Below are positions 32,678 to 43,331 of a DNA stretch of 64,000 bases, in pieces. The notes below the pieces were generated by a model that did not search any database, had not been told where the DNA came from, and was given only the letters and a program-made list of their open reading frames with translations. Every line of letters starts with the position of its first letter. The first letter of the stretch is position 1. Both the position numbers and the translations under genes were made by a program. Origin of the DNA: Oidiodendron maius Zn (Eukaryota; Ascomycota; Leotiomycetes; Myxotrichaceae); NCBI GenBank assembly GCA_000827325.1, contig KN832871.1:1984001-2048000 (forward strand). Direction: 5' to 3'.

Positions 32678-34044
32678 ATGAGCTCAACCTCCAACATCCT
32701 GGTGCAGGCCAACCCCGCTGCGGGGTCAAAGCCATTGAATGTGCTCATGGTTGGTACCGGCGAGTACACCACGGGTTTTGTTGGCGGAGGCGCTTCGGGC
32801 TCAGACAAGAAAGTCGGCGTGGTGGGATTGACCCTCTTCGACCTTCGACGGCGAGGAAAGGTGGGAAAGCTCTCAATGGTTGGCACCACTGGCTCGAAGT
32901 TCCCAGCAATCCGTAATTGACACCCCTTGACCCCACAATGGAAGCCATTGCTAACATGCGCCATGTAACAGGCGAGCATCTCCATAAGAACATCTCCCAA
33001 GTTTACAATGGCCTTGACACAAGTTTCGACTCCTACCCTCCCAATGACACTCGTGATGCGGATGCGTACAAGGCCGCGATTGACGCCCTGAACCCAGGCG
33101 ACGCAATCACCATCTTCACACCCGACACAACTCACTACCCCATTGCCCTCTATGCTATTTCTCGCAAGATCCACGTCATGATCACCAAGCCCGCCGTCAA
33201 AACCCTCGCCCACCACCAGGATCTGCTAGACGCAGCCGAGAAGAGTGGCGTATTTGTCTACATCGAGCACCACAAGCGCTTTGATCCCGCCTACGCGGAC
33301 GCGCGATACAAGGCCAAGAACCTCGGCGACTTCAACTACTTCTATTCATACATGAGCCAGCCGAAGAGTCAGCTCGAGACGTTCAAGGCGTGGGCTGGCG
33401 TGGACTCGGATATCTCGTACTACCTGAACAGCCACCATGTGGACATCTGCGAATCGATGGTCTCCGCGCAAGGCTATGTGCCGGTGAAGGTCTCCGCGAG
33501 CGCCAGCAAGGGTACGGCTGTCGGCCTAGGCTGCGCGCCGCAGACGGAAGACACGATTGCCCTGCTCGTCCACTGGGTTAAGAGGGACAACCCGGAAAAG
33601 AGGGCCACTGGAGTATATACTGCGTCATGGACCGCGCCTCAGCGGGCAGGCGTTCATTCGAATCAGTACTTCCACTATATGGCGTCCAATGGGGAAATCC
33701 GTGTCGACCAAGCGAAGCGAGGGTATGATGTTGCAGACGATAATCTGGGTGATAAAGGGCTGATGTGGTATAACCCATTCTATATGAGGTATGCACCGGA
33801 CGAGGAGGGCAATTTCGGAGGACAGGGTGGATATGGATATGTTAGCTTCGAAAAGTTCGTTGATGGGTGCAGCTTGGTGAACAAGGATGGCGTGGGTGCG
33901 CTGAAGGAGCTGGACAAGAGAGGGCTGCCGACGTTGAGGAATACTGTGTTGACAACGGCGATCTTGGAGGCTGGGAGGAAGTCGCTGGATGAGGGCAAGG
34001 AGGTTGGAATCAAAGAAGTTGATGGGCTGTGGCATTTAGTTTAA
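32678..34044 (+). CDS. Gfo/Idh/MocA-family NAD(P)-dependent oxidoreductase, 435 aa
   Basis: Two exons, 32678-32912 and 32972-34044. The 59-nt phase-1 intron has a GCTAAC branch and an ACAG acceptor. The N-terminal Rossmann fold starts with [19 protein letters not shown]. Later come [17 protein letters not shown] and [10 protein letters not shown], the equivalent of the family's catalytic E/T-K-P motif. [16 protein letters not shown] and [12 protein letters not shown] supply likely substrate-side His and Asp. The C-terminal part is the usual beta-sheet domain. Members oxidise sugars, inositols or sugar acids. The protein is cytosolic (no targeting signal). It is divergently arranged with the DapA-type aldolase, suggesting consecutive steps of one carbohydrate pathway. 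Confidence 0.92.
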
Positions 34045-34248
34045 AAGTTGGCGATGCAGGGCATTGAACATTGTAAAGCGTTCTTGACAAAGCAACAAGA
34101 ATGGTATATATTGAGTCGGAATTTGACAAGTACAACAACTATGGACAAGGCAATACTCTCAACGATTCCACAAGCCTATTAACGATAAGCATAGTCCGGT
34201 GGACTACTAGTAAAGAAAAGTTGCACCCGATTCAACCAACATGCCATT

Positions 34249-34879
34249 TCACAGCTCACTCTTCGGCTTCTTCAGCTCCTCCAAGATTGCTTTCTCCAAG
34301 TTCTCTGGCTTGGTGGTACTGGCCCATCTCTCCTTGACCTTGCCATCACGACCAATCAAGAACTTCTCGAAATTCCACTTAATCATCTTCATGCCTAACA
34401 GTCCCGGCTTTGACACTTTCATCCATTCGTATAGTGGGTTCGCTTTGTCTCCGTTGACATCCGTCTTGCCCATGATGGGGAAGGAAACGCCGTAGTTCAC
34501 CTGGCAGAAGGTCTGGATATCGTCGTTGGATCCAGGCTCCTGGGATCCGAATTGGTTGCACGGGAAGCCGAGGATTTGGAAGTCATCACCTGGAGCTCGT
34601 TAGACGCGCCTGAAGAAGGTGGAGGGCCAGATAGACGAACCATGCTTTTCTCGGAGAGACTTGTAGAGCTTCTCAAGCCCTTCGTACTGTGGGGTGAATC
34701 CGCATTTCGATGCTGTGTTCACGACCAGAACGACCTTACCCTTGTACTCCTCGAGTGGTACGGGTTCGCCCTTCTCTGTTGCACCGCTGCTTCAGTATTT
34801 GGACTTGTGCACAAATGGAGGAATAGAGAAGCGTACTGTCTAGGGGCTTGAAATCGTAGAAGGTAGTTGCGGACGACAT
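34249..34879 (-). CDS. thiol-type glutathione peroxidase (Hyr1/Gpx3-like), 172 aa
   Basis: Three exons: 34879-34837, 34775-34641 and 34589-34249, with introns of 61 and 51 nt. It reduces hydroperoxides using cysteine rather than selenocysteine. The catalytic set is visible: peroxidatic C39 in [10 protein letters not shown]72 in GFPCNQFG, W131 in IKWNFEKF, and C88 in TFCQV at the place of the yeast resolving cysteine, so it can form the disulfide used to signal to Yap1-type regulators. Length is normal for the family. The frame upstream of this ATG stays open with basic residues (RPILRTHVFQAQKRV), so a second isoform with a mitochondrial leader from an upstream exon is possible but no ATG was found in frame. 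The divergent neighbour is a TDA3-like oxidoreductase. Confidence 0.95.
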
Positions 34880-35777
34880 AACTCTCTTCTGCGCCTGGAA
34901 AACGTGCGTTCGCAGAATTGGACGTGAAGGTGTACACTGTCTGCCGGTTAGCTACTACCCAGGTAATATATTTCATGCATGGCCGCTGCGGGGAGCTGTT
35001 AGACGTAGGGTGTGCATAAATATATGAGAATCAGGAGATTCACCTGAATCCACAGGGGATTGCTCTTCGTCAGACTACGAACGATGCGCCGGTTGGGATC
35101 TCTGAATACGGCCCGGAAAAGGGAAGTCTGCGTTTGCATTTATGTAGAATCAGAGCTTTGAGGGGTTGGAGACCGCGGTACATTTATTTGTCAAGATAGG
35201 TCGGCCTGGAGCGGTCCGGATCTGGCGCCATGACAAATAATCACGTGATTATTCCTCTTTTGTGGAACGATGTCCTGGAGAAAGAACGATGATAATACAC
35301 CTCGAGTCGCTGGCGCTGGTGGTGAAACTGGGCGGATGCCGGATGTGAGACGGCGCCGATGCAGGGTCTTGGAAGGAGGGGCATGACGTCGAACGGCTCC
35401 CTGGTTATCTGCATACACAGGCCTGGGGGGGCGCAGCAGAGGTGGCAAGAGCTGGAGAAAGGCGACTACGTTAATCAAGAGCCAAAGCGGACTAGGTTGG
35501 GCACGTTATCAGACAATGGTGGTAATCTTGGGAGGATCTCTCTTCTGCGAAACCGAACCCGAAGCATTTTGCAGTGAAAATATTATGCGCGGCTATGATT
35601 ACTTGGCCAAGCCGAGGTTACCGACTCTACTGTACCTGTGGAGGTCTGGGCGGGCAAGGCTGAGCTTTGCCTATTCGGGACGCCCGACTTTATCGCTCCT
35701 TATCAGACAAATGTCGAGCCACTGAAGTGACATCGTTGCATCCTACATCCCTCTTGGCCGACCACGTCTTCAGTACC
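34880..35777. other. divergent promoter region (GPX / TDA3-like)
   Basis: About 0.9 kb between two divergent genes. It holds an 18-bp perfect palindrome centred on CACGTG, listed separately. No gene was seen. Confidence 0.5.
35236..35253. promoter_or_regulatory. 18-bp perfect palindrome AATAATCACGTGATTATT
   Basis: The 18 bases are exactly self-complementary, with a CACGTG E-box core. It is about 360 nt before the GPX ATG and 525 nt before the TDA3-like ATG. It could serve both divergent promoters. Confidence 0.55.
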
Positions 35778-37161
35778 ATGTCCGCCGAAATACCAGAGCG
35801 GAATATTGTTATTATAGGTATGTGCGATGCATTTTCTCTTATATGCGTGTAGCATGCAGGCTCATGACGCGGTGGCAACACAGGTGGGGGAATCATAGGC
35901 AGTACCACGGCGTACTTTCTCATTAGGCACTCCTTGTTTTCTATATCTAGGCACAGTGTCACCATTCTCGAGTCTCAGTCCATTGCCTCTGCTGCATCGG
36001 GAAAGGCGGGTGGCCTTTTAGCTCTGTGGGCATACCCTTCGAATATCGTTCCCTTGTCCTACAAGCTACATGCCGAACTCGCGGCACAGCATGACGGCGC
36101 GAAGAGATGGGGCTACCGAACGTTAAACTGTGGCTCGATGACAGCCAAGGGGCGAGTATACGAATGTACAAGTACAGATAACCGCAAAATAGAAGAACCT
36201 AGAGGAAAGTGGCAGAGTTTACCTAAGTTGGACCAGAATACACGACCAAATAGGGCTGCTAGAGGCGTGCCAGAAGACCTCGATTGGTTTGACGCAGATG
36301 CCGTGATAGGATATTCCTCAATGGGTGATCCGAGCACAACAGCACAAGTGCATCCATATCTCTTTACCACATCAATGGCAGATCTGGCAGTCGATGCTGG
36401 TGCCAAAGTAGTCTTCGGCACTGCGACTGCTCTCGACTACACTGGGCCTCACGGCATCAAGACGGTAACGTACGAGGAAAAGGATACCAAGAAGATACAT
36501 ACCATCCATGCCACGGACGTGATCTTGGCTGCGGGGCCATGGACCAGCCATATATTCCCCGGGGCGCCAATAGTTTCCTCACGGGCACATAGCGTTGTTG
36601 TAAAGGCCGATGTCTCACCGCACGCGATATTCTCCGAGATTGAGCTGCCAGAAGATTTTGGTAAGAAAGAAAGGCTAAGACATCAATGGCATGATAACAT
36701 GGCCAGCCCTGAGCTGTATCCTAGACCTGATGGGACCGTTTACATTTGCGGTTCGTTCTCCCTTCCCATGTCAACTGACATACTTGTTCATCATATCCTG
36801 TAAGCTGACGATTATAATAGGCGGTCTCGACCAACTACTGCCATTACCTAAAACCTCCAATCTCGTCCAATGCGACCTCGACCGTTGCCAAGACATAATC
36901 GACAATATATCGACCATTTCAACTCCAATGCGCAATGGCGAAGTCTTGGTACGGCAGGCATGCTATCTCCCTTCAGTTGAGGGCGGTGGAGGGCCTTTGA
37001 TTGGAGAAACGGGAATCAAGGGAATCTACATGGCGACAGGTCATACCTGCTGGGGGATCCAGAATAGCTGCGCAACAGGCAAGTTAATGAGCGAAATTAT
37101 CTTCGACGGAAAAGCGAAGAGTGCGAACATAGAGAGTTTGGATCCTAGGAAGTTTTTGTAA
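35778..37161 (+). CDS. TDA3-like FAD-dependent oxidoreductase (DAO family), 415 aa
   Basis: Three exons: 35778-35817, 35884-36750 and 36821-37161, with introns of 66 and 70 nt (GCTGAC branch in the second). The first intron falls inside the dinucleotide-binding motif, which reads IVIIGGGIIGSTTAYFL once spliced. The SIASAASGKAGGLLALWAYPS segment and LHAELAAQHDGAKRWGYR are typical of the fungal DAO-type oxidoreductases related to yeast Tda3, a protein linked to endosome/Golgi recycling. The C-terminus has the FAD-contacting GIKGIYMATGHTCWGIQNSCATGKLM. There is no signal peptide. The substrate is unknown. Confidence 0.9.
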
Positions 37162-37628
37162 TGTTGGAAAAGTTAAAAGTGCTGCGAGTTTCATGGCTGG
37201 AAAGCCGATGAAAAGCAAGGAGTTAGCATGGCAACACCTTCACACGACGCTAGTCCATAGTTCGTAGATCTATTTATCTTTCATTTACTTATCGTTAGGA
37301 ATAACTATACGTCGTAGCCTTAAATGGAGACAATCCTCACTTTTCAATCATTTATTTCTGAAGAGTCTTGTGAGGGTATTGATCTTACGCCATAGAGGTA
37401 AAATGTAGAATCCAATCTGCGAATTAGGAGATGGAGAATAATTTTTGCCAATTAAGGGGTTTAAGCGATAGATGACACCTATTTCAAATCAGAAGAGACT
37501 AGATGAGGCCGCGCCATAACCAATGGCATTCATTTATAGATATCATAAAACTCGCAGTCTATCAAGTATAGTAATTCTTTATATGCAGAATGGCTCTTTT
37601 CGATTAAGCCAACTCTTCTAATCCGCAA
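37162..37628. other. convergent intergenic region
   Basis: AT-rich 3' space between the TDA3-like gene (+) and the MFS transporter gene (-). Nothing else was seen. Confidence 0.55.
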
Positions 37629-39287
37629 TTACTCGTCTCTCCGAGAAATGGTACTATGTAGCTTGTGTTCTCTCATAAAACTCGCTGCAACGAGCCCCAA
37701 CACAGCCAAGCCTAGACCTGTGGCAAAAACTCCCCGTAGTGCAATACTATATGATTCATATACACCCTCTTTCCACCCTGTTGGAAGGCGCTGTAGTTCT
37801 TCTAGCGAATCGCGAATCCGGCGGATCTCGTCATCTGCTCCTTCAAAGCCATCAAATCTTTGATGTAGGCTGGAGAGCAGGAGGTTTTGGTAGACTGCCG
37901 AAGCAATCGTGACTCCGATGGTTGAGCCGGTAGACCGGAAAGCATAGGTTGCGGAAGTTACCACTGCTTGGTGGTCGTGGGACACCGAAGAGATAGCAGC
38001 GAGGAGCGTGACGGTCAGCATGCCACCATATCCCGAGCCAACACAGAAGAGATATAAGAATGCCGGGCCTTCAGGGGTATCAAATGTCAGCGTATTGAGG
38101 AGAGCGACGCCGAGGATGAAAACTCCAATGCAAGATAAGCCAAGCACTCTGTATTTCCCAGAATAATTCATGATAAGACCTGCACTGAGAGACCCGATTG
38201 ATCCGCCGATGCTTTGAGGAATGAGGCGCATTCCAGCGGCCGTGGTGGAGAAGCCTTTTACCTGGAAGAAGATGGGGATGTAGAAGGTTCCCATAAAAGC
38301 CACCATTGTGGTGAACCAATTCGTTAGACATGCCGCAGCAACTGTCCTATTCAAGAGAAGATTGATTGGGAGGACAGGCTCCTTGGCCCACCTGGTTTCA
38401 ATCCAAATGAAGGCTCCTAAAGCCACTAGAGAGAGTGGTAAGGAAACCAATACGAGAGGGTGGTTCCAGGGAACGATGTTCCCGCCAGAAGTGAGACCCA
38501 GCAGCAGTAGCACGAGCGTGACGACGAGCAAGAAAGCACCAGAAAAATCTACCCTCGACAATTTCGACTTCTCACTCTTCTTTGGAGGGATTTTGACCGT
38601 GATGAATACCAGGATCCCGGAAATAGCAACCATGGGTACCTGGCTTAGAAATGCATATCTCCATCCCCAGGTATCATTCACGAAGCCGCCAAACAAGCCA
38701 CCCAAACCAGCACCGGAGCCAAAACAGATATTGCCAATACCCTGGACCACCCCCCTCTTCCTCAAAGGCACAAGATCACTGGCCACAAATGTGCCAATGG
38801 CCATCAACCCGCCTCCACCCATGCCCGCCACGACTCGGCCAGCTATTATGCTCCATTCAGAGGTCGCCAGCCCGCAGATCAGATTACCGGCCGCGAAGAG
38901 GAAATTGGACATGACGAGGCCGGTGCGTCGGGAGAAAATATCAGTGAGGCGGCCTGCCAGAGGCTGGCATGCTGCATTCGCGATCAGGTAGGCGGACGCA
39001 AGCCATGAGAGGAGAGAGAGGGAGCTGAAGCTGGTGGAGATGGGCGCAGAAAGGGTTGCTATGATGGTGCTATCCAGCGCCCCGAGGAAGACACCCACGT
39101 ACACACTGCCTAGAATAATCACCAGGCGTCTGGTGGACGGCTCGTCGACTAGGACGGTCTGCTCCCTAGATGCTGGATTGGCGGAGGGATTGACTTGGTC
39201 ATCGCGGAGAAGAGGAGTCTCTTCATCTATGAAAGGGTTCGGAAGGATGGGAGCCTCACTTGGAGGAGGCTGATCATTGCTGGGCAT
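37629..39287 (-). CDS. MFS transporter, DHA2-type, Fnx1/Vba-like, 552 aa
   Basis: Single exon, ATG at 39287. A hydrophilic acidic N-terminus with a dileucine-like ETPLLRD precedes about 14 membrane segments. Signature loops are visible: LGALDSTIIATLSAPI in TM1, SWLASAYLIANAACQPLAGRLTDIFSRR (motif A between TM2 and TM3), and AGRVVAGMGGGGLMAIGTFVASDLVPLRKRG. These match the vacuolar basic amino-acid transporters of the Fnx1/Vba group more than drug exporters, and ETPLL-type signals fit vacuolar sorting. Substrate and compartment are inferred from the family. It shares a 685-nt promoter region with the MARVEL gene. Confidence 0.93.
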   Translation of the reverse strand: MPSNDQPPPSEAPILPNPFIDEETPLLRDDQVNPSANPASREQTVLVDEPSTRRLVIILGSVYVGVFLGALDSTIIATLSAPISTSFSSLSLLSWLASAYLIANAACQPLAGRLTDIFSRRTGLVMSNFLFAAGNLICGLATSEWSIIAGRVVAGMGGGGLMAIGTFVASDLVPLRKRGVVQGIGNICFGSGAGLGGLFGGFVNDTWGWRYAFLSQVPMVAISGILVFITVKIPPKKSEKSKLSRVDFSGAFLLVVTLVLLLLGLTSGGNIVPWNHPLVLVSLPLSLVALGAFIWIETRWAKEPVLPINLLLNRTVAAACLTNWFTTMVAFMGTFYIPIFFQVKGFSTTAAGMRLIPQSIGGSIGSLSAGLIMNYSGKYRVLGLSCIGVFILGVALLNTLTFDTPEGPAFLYLFCVGSGYGGMLTVTLLAAISSVSHDHQAVVTSATYAFRSTGSTIGVTIASAVYQNLLLSSLHQRFDGFEGADDEIRRIRDSLEELQRLPTGWKEGVYESYSIALRGVFATGLGLAVLGLVAASFMREHKLHSTISRRDE

Positions 39288-39972
39288 GCTGCAACAGAAG
39301 GCGGATTGACATACAGAGGATACGATGCCAAATTGATGGCCATGGTTGCAAAGAAATAACAGATGGCGGCTGAGAGTGGGGGGAGGTAATAGCACGCAAG
39401 ACGGCAGAGATAGCTTGACAGCCTTGCTGCTCTCGGCATGATAGAGATTTGGACCCCGATTTCTTCCCCATTCTTAAACAGTGGAGTCTCCATTATGAGG
39501 AAAGCATCAGCCAATGCTACTGCGATCCCAAAGTCGGGAGCTATTGGCATCTCCCCTCCCCGCGAATAGAACACCGATGACGCAGTTCAAGGCAACAAGA
39601 TTTTGTCCTTGATGCCCCTGTTTCTATTTAGAGACAGCCTACGTACGTCGGTAGGCGTATGTGGCTGAGGGCGTTTGCAGGGGAAGGGCGCAACGCGGCC
39701 AGATGCCCGTGAGCCTCTTTTTATTCTCCTTGTGATGATCTGGGCGTTTTGTGTTTCGCAGAGTGTCACAAAACCCGCGTTCTAATCTTCCTCTTCTCAA
39801 TTCCTGAGTTAGTCGCCAAGTCTCTCCGTCATCCTACTTCTGGGACGATAGGAGTGGCCTTTGTCAAGGATACCGATAGAACTCTTCCCGACTAGGAAGA
39901 AATCAACAATAAACAATCGCACCCACCACAAAACCAGACGCCTGCTCGCAAACTTATCAAAAGGACGCCGCC
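39288..39972. other. divergent promoter region (MFS / MARVEL)
   Basis: 685 nt between divergent start codons; no gene or clear element was recognised. Confidence 0.5.
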
Positions 39973-40893
39973 ATGGAGTTCAATCCTCATCATTTTCAGC
40001 ACATCAAGCTGGCTTTGCATATTGCTCAGCTGGTTATCATCTTCGTTGCGTGGGTTATCGAGATCGCTGTCTTCCGGTCGAGTGCTGATATCGACGGACG
40101 AGCCGGATGGTATTTTGGACTTGTATGTGCCGTTCCCCCACCCGAACTATTTTCACATCTGATGACACCGACCTATTTGCTTTTGCCCTCAATATCGAGC
40201 CATACAGTCCCATGACTAATGTTCCAATGCGCAGTGCTTCCTCACCATCCCGGCTGTCATCTACGAGACCATGACCGCCCGCTTCCCCCGAACACGCAGA
40301 TTCGCTCACCCGTACGGCTTGACCGCTGTTGATGCTCTATTCATGATTATGTGGTTGAGTGCCTTTGCTGCAGTGGCAAGCTGGAATAGCGCGGGCAAGT
40401 GTGGGGACGGCTGCAAACTGAGCAAAACAATTGTTGGGCTGGGGGTATTTATTTGGTATTTCTCCTTCGTTCTCAACCCAATAGATGTATGTGCTAATTG
40501 CATCATCGTCTCTGCAGGCTACTCTTTATTCTCACGACCATCATGTCTGTCTACTCAATATCTTACTATAATCGGGAAGGCTACCTCCCTGGATTGAGCC
40601 GTGCACCTACCAATGCCCAAATGATCGACCCGGATAAGGATGCCTTTAGCACCGCCCCGCACGATGACTATGCTCCTGTACATAATTCCGAAGAACATGA
40701 GATCCACGATTATTCCGTGGCCGGGGAGTCAGGCTTGGGGGAGCAGAGATACGACGAGCCTGCACCGAGTTATGGTGGAGGCTATGTGCCTTCCGTAGGG
40801 GAAGAAGATACCGGTTACATGGGGTATGGCGGCTCGCAGCAACAGGCCGGGGGCCGGGTCCATTTTCCTTCGGCGAGATATGATAATATCTGA
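39973..40893 (+). CDS. MARVEL-domain four-TM membrane protein, 248 aa
   Basis: Three exons: 39973-40122, 40235-40455 and 40518-40893. The introns are 112 and 62 nt with GTATGT and GTATTT donors. The ATG sits in a strong GCCGCCATGG context. Four hydrophobic segments (LALHIAQLVIIFVAWVIEIAVF, YFGLCFLTIPAVIYE, ALFMIMWLSAFAAVAS and VGLGVFIWLLFILTTIMSVYSI) with a short K-CGDG-CK loop between the third and fourth give the fungal MARVEL layout. The last 110 residues form a hydrophilic tail rich in D, E, G, Y and P. Fungal MARVEL proteins sit in the plasma membrane or its subdomains and help organise it; the exact role here is unknown. Confidence 0.9.
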
Positions 40894-41777
40894 GGAGACG
40901 AGGACGAGAAGAGGACGTAATATTCTGGGTACATTCTGCAAGGCGTTTCGAGAGGTATACAGGAATTGTAATAGATATCAATGAATACGATGCGAGATCG
41001 TTCATGAGTGCTACTGGTATGTTCCACCTTAGGAGTCTTGTGGCGTTGGGTCGTGGATCCTATCTCAGGTCCTACGCCTGAGACTGAGAGATATTCGGGG
41101 TCAACTCTGCCGGGTGGATCTTTTATGTCTTCCTCCATCTTCCTCCATCTTCCTGCCACAAAGCTGGCCGGACCCGTTATTCATGTGTAGGCTACACTTC
41201 CGTTTAACCATCGCTTTCTTCCTTCGGACCGAACCATAGTGCAGGAACCAGGAACTATAGTACCTGGCCCGCAACGCTGCAAGGGAAGCCGAGAATTTCC
41301 TACACGGCCTGGCACTGCACGAATAGGAGGCCCGAGAAGACAAACATGTGTTATTCCCGAGTAAGATGGAAAGGAGGGGCGGATGAGAATGGACAATTTC
41401 TAGATGACAAAATTACTTGCACGACCCCGCCATCCACATTGCATCACCAAGCCGGATACATCATTTCTGTACCCTTGACACACCATCAGACCTTTACACT
41501 CAAGCCAGCAACAATCGAGCAACTGTAGATTCTTAATCCTTAGTCGGAACCGCACGGTAGGCTAAACCAATCCTGCGTCCGTTTCCATCCGCTACGAAGG
41601 CACGACTTCCTGACAAGGCGGGGCAGGACCATACTCAGCCTTGCCAACTTGTTTCGGCCCACTACATAATCCATCGAGGTTGCCAGATTGTTGACATCCT
41701 TACCAATAAAACCAATTGAACAGAAAAAACGACCAGTACACCATTGCTAATCGGGAATCGGAGTACAGCTCGCCATC
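40894..41777. other. intergenic region
   Basis: 3' region of the MARVEL gene and promoter of the HAD phosphatase gene. No protein-like frame or repeat was seen apart from a short duplicated TCTTCCTCCATCT at about 41125-41155. Confidence 0.5.
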
Positions 41778-42702
41778 ATGTCGACAGTACGTTTGCATGT
41801 CTGTTCTAAAGGAAATGGCCACCCCGCTAACGGCGCTGACCGAAGTAGATCCAAACTATCCTCTTTGACTGCGATAACACCCTCGTGCTCTCCGAAGAGC
41901 TGGCGTTCGAAGCATGCGCTGACCTTGCCAATGAGATCCTCGCGGCACACGATGTGCCTGATAAATGTACGGTCTTTCTCCCTCAATGCCTCCGCCAAGC
42001 CAGGGATAGTTTGCTAATGAGTGACTGATCAATAGATACTGGACCTCAACTCATGAGCGAGTTTGTTGGCCAGAACTTCCGTGGAATGATGGTCTCCCTG
42101 AAAGCGAAATACAAGTACGAGATGAGCGACCCTGATTTGGAGAGATACGTGAGCTTGGAAGAAGATAGGGTGATTGCGAAACTAAAGCAGAGCTTGAAAC
42201 CTTGCGTTGGCGTGGATGAAGAGTTCGATCCCCCGCTATCTCTTTGTACAAACTATTTCTCACTTCAGTGAACTATAGGCTCGAGAAACTGGCTAAGAGC
42301 AACAAATATCAGCTCACAGTAGTCTCCTCCTCCGCCCTTCGCCGTGTAAAGGCCTCTCTCGAGAAGGTCGGTCAAGACAAGTACTTCAATCCGGATCATA
42401 TCTTCTCAGCCGCCACGTCGCTGCCTAAGCCTACGTCGAAACCCGACCCTGCAATCTATTTGCATGCTATGAAAGTCCTCGGAAAGACTGCTGACCAGTG
42501 CGTTGCCGTTGAGGATTCAAAGAGTGGGGCGACAGCTGCGTACAGAGCCCATATCCCAACTATTGGGTACACTGGCTCGTACGAACCCCAGAAGCAAGAG
42601 AAGATGAAGAAGGTGCTCCAAGATGCCGGATGTGCGATCATTATGAATGATTGGAGTGAGTTTGAAGGCGCTTTGGAGAAGATCGAGAAGGGTGAGGTTT
42701 GA
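41778..42702 (+). CDS. HAD-superfamily phosphatase, 245 aa
   Basis: Four exons: 41778-41786, 41849-41966, 42036-42222 and 42279-42702. The first is a 9-nt exon coding only MST. The four HAD motifs are visible: D10-x-D12-N-T (FDCDNTLV), a serine in VVSSSALRR (motif II), K in SKPDPAIY (motif III) and the acidic VEDSKSG (motif IV). The cap region between motifs I and II is helical, as in the beta-phosphoglucomutase/2-deoxyglucose-6-phosphatase type. It should hydrolyse a small phosphorylated metabolite in the cytosol; which one is not visible. Exon joints restore the frame exactly. Confidence 0.92.
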
Positions 42703-43331
42703 ATTGATTCTTATACGCAATGAGTGCGATAGACCATCCACAGAATACAGAATCAGACCACGGAGTGTGTCTCTGTCTTGCACATACGATTAAGCCTAAA
42801 AAAATTAGTTGTGACCCTCCTATGGACATTTGTCGCCGCGATATTTCAGGTACAGTTCTCTACTTCTAGGAGATAGCTACGAACTGGTAGAATCGCATGC
42901 CTAGAGTTGAGACTGAACTAAACCTTCACTCATTTTCATCACCACGTTATCCGTTTACCCTCTTTATTGAGGGAGGCATGTGGTGAACAGGAAAATGCCC
43001 TTGATGTTTCTGCGGTCAGATCCAATGCTGAGGCTGCCAGGCCAAATAGCTTAGCTAAGATAACCCGAAAGCTGGAAGCTCCGAAAGTCTCACGTCACGC
43101 ATGCTCTGCTACGCAAGCACCCCGCCATGCGAAGCACTCTGGACGCCCTTCAATCAAATATTGACGTCCAATCTCTGCTCCCGTGCCCTGGTATCACCTA
43201 TCGATCATGGTCGTGGTCGGACGGCACTATTTGACAGTCAGCCAGCTCCAAGATTCGCTGGATGAAAGCGGCCGAGTCTGAGCAAACTGCCTATCGCCTT
43301 GAACGACAAGGTCGCCAGGAATACACGTTCA
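42703..43331. other. intergenic region
   Basis: Promoter region of the SCAP homologue; no other feature was seen. Confidence 0.55.
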
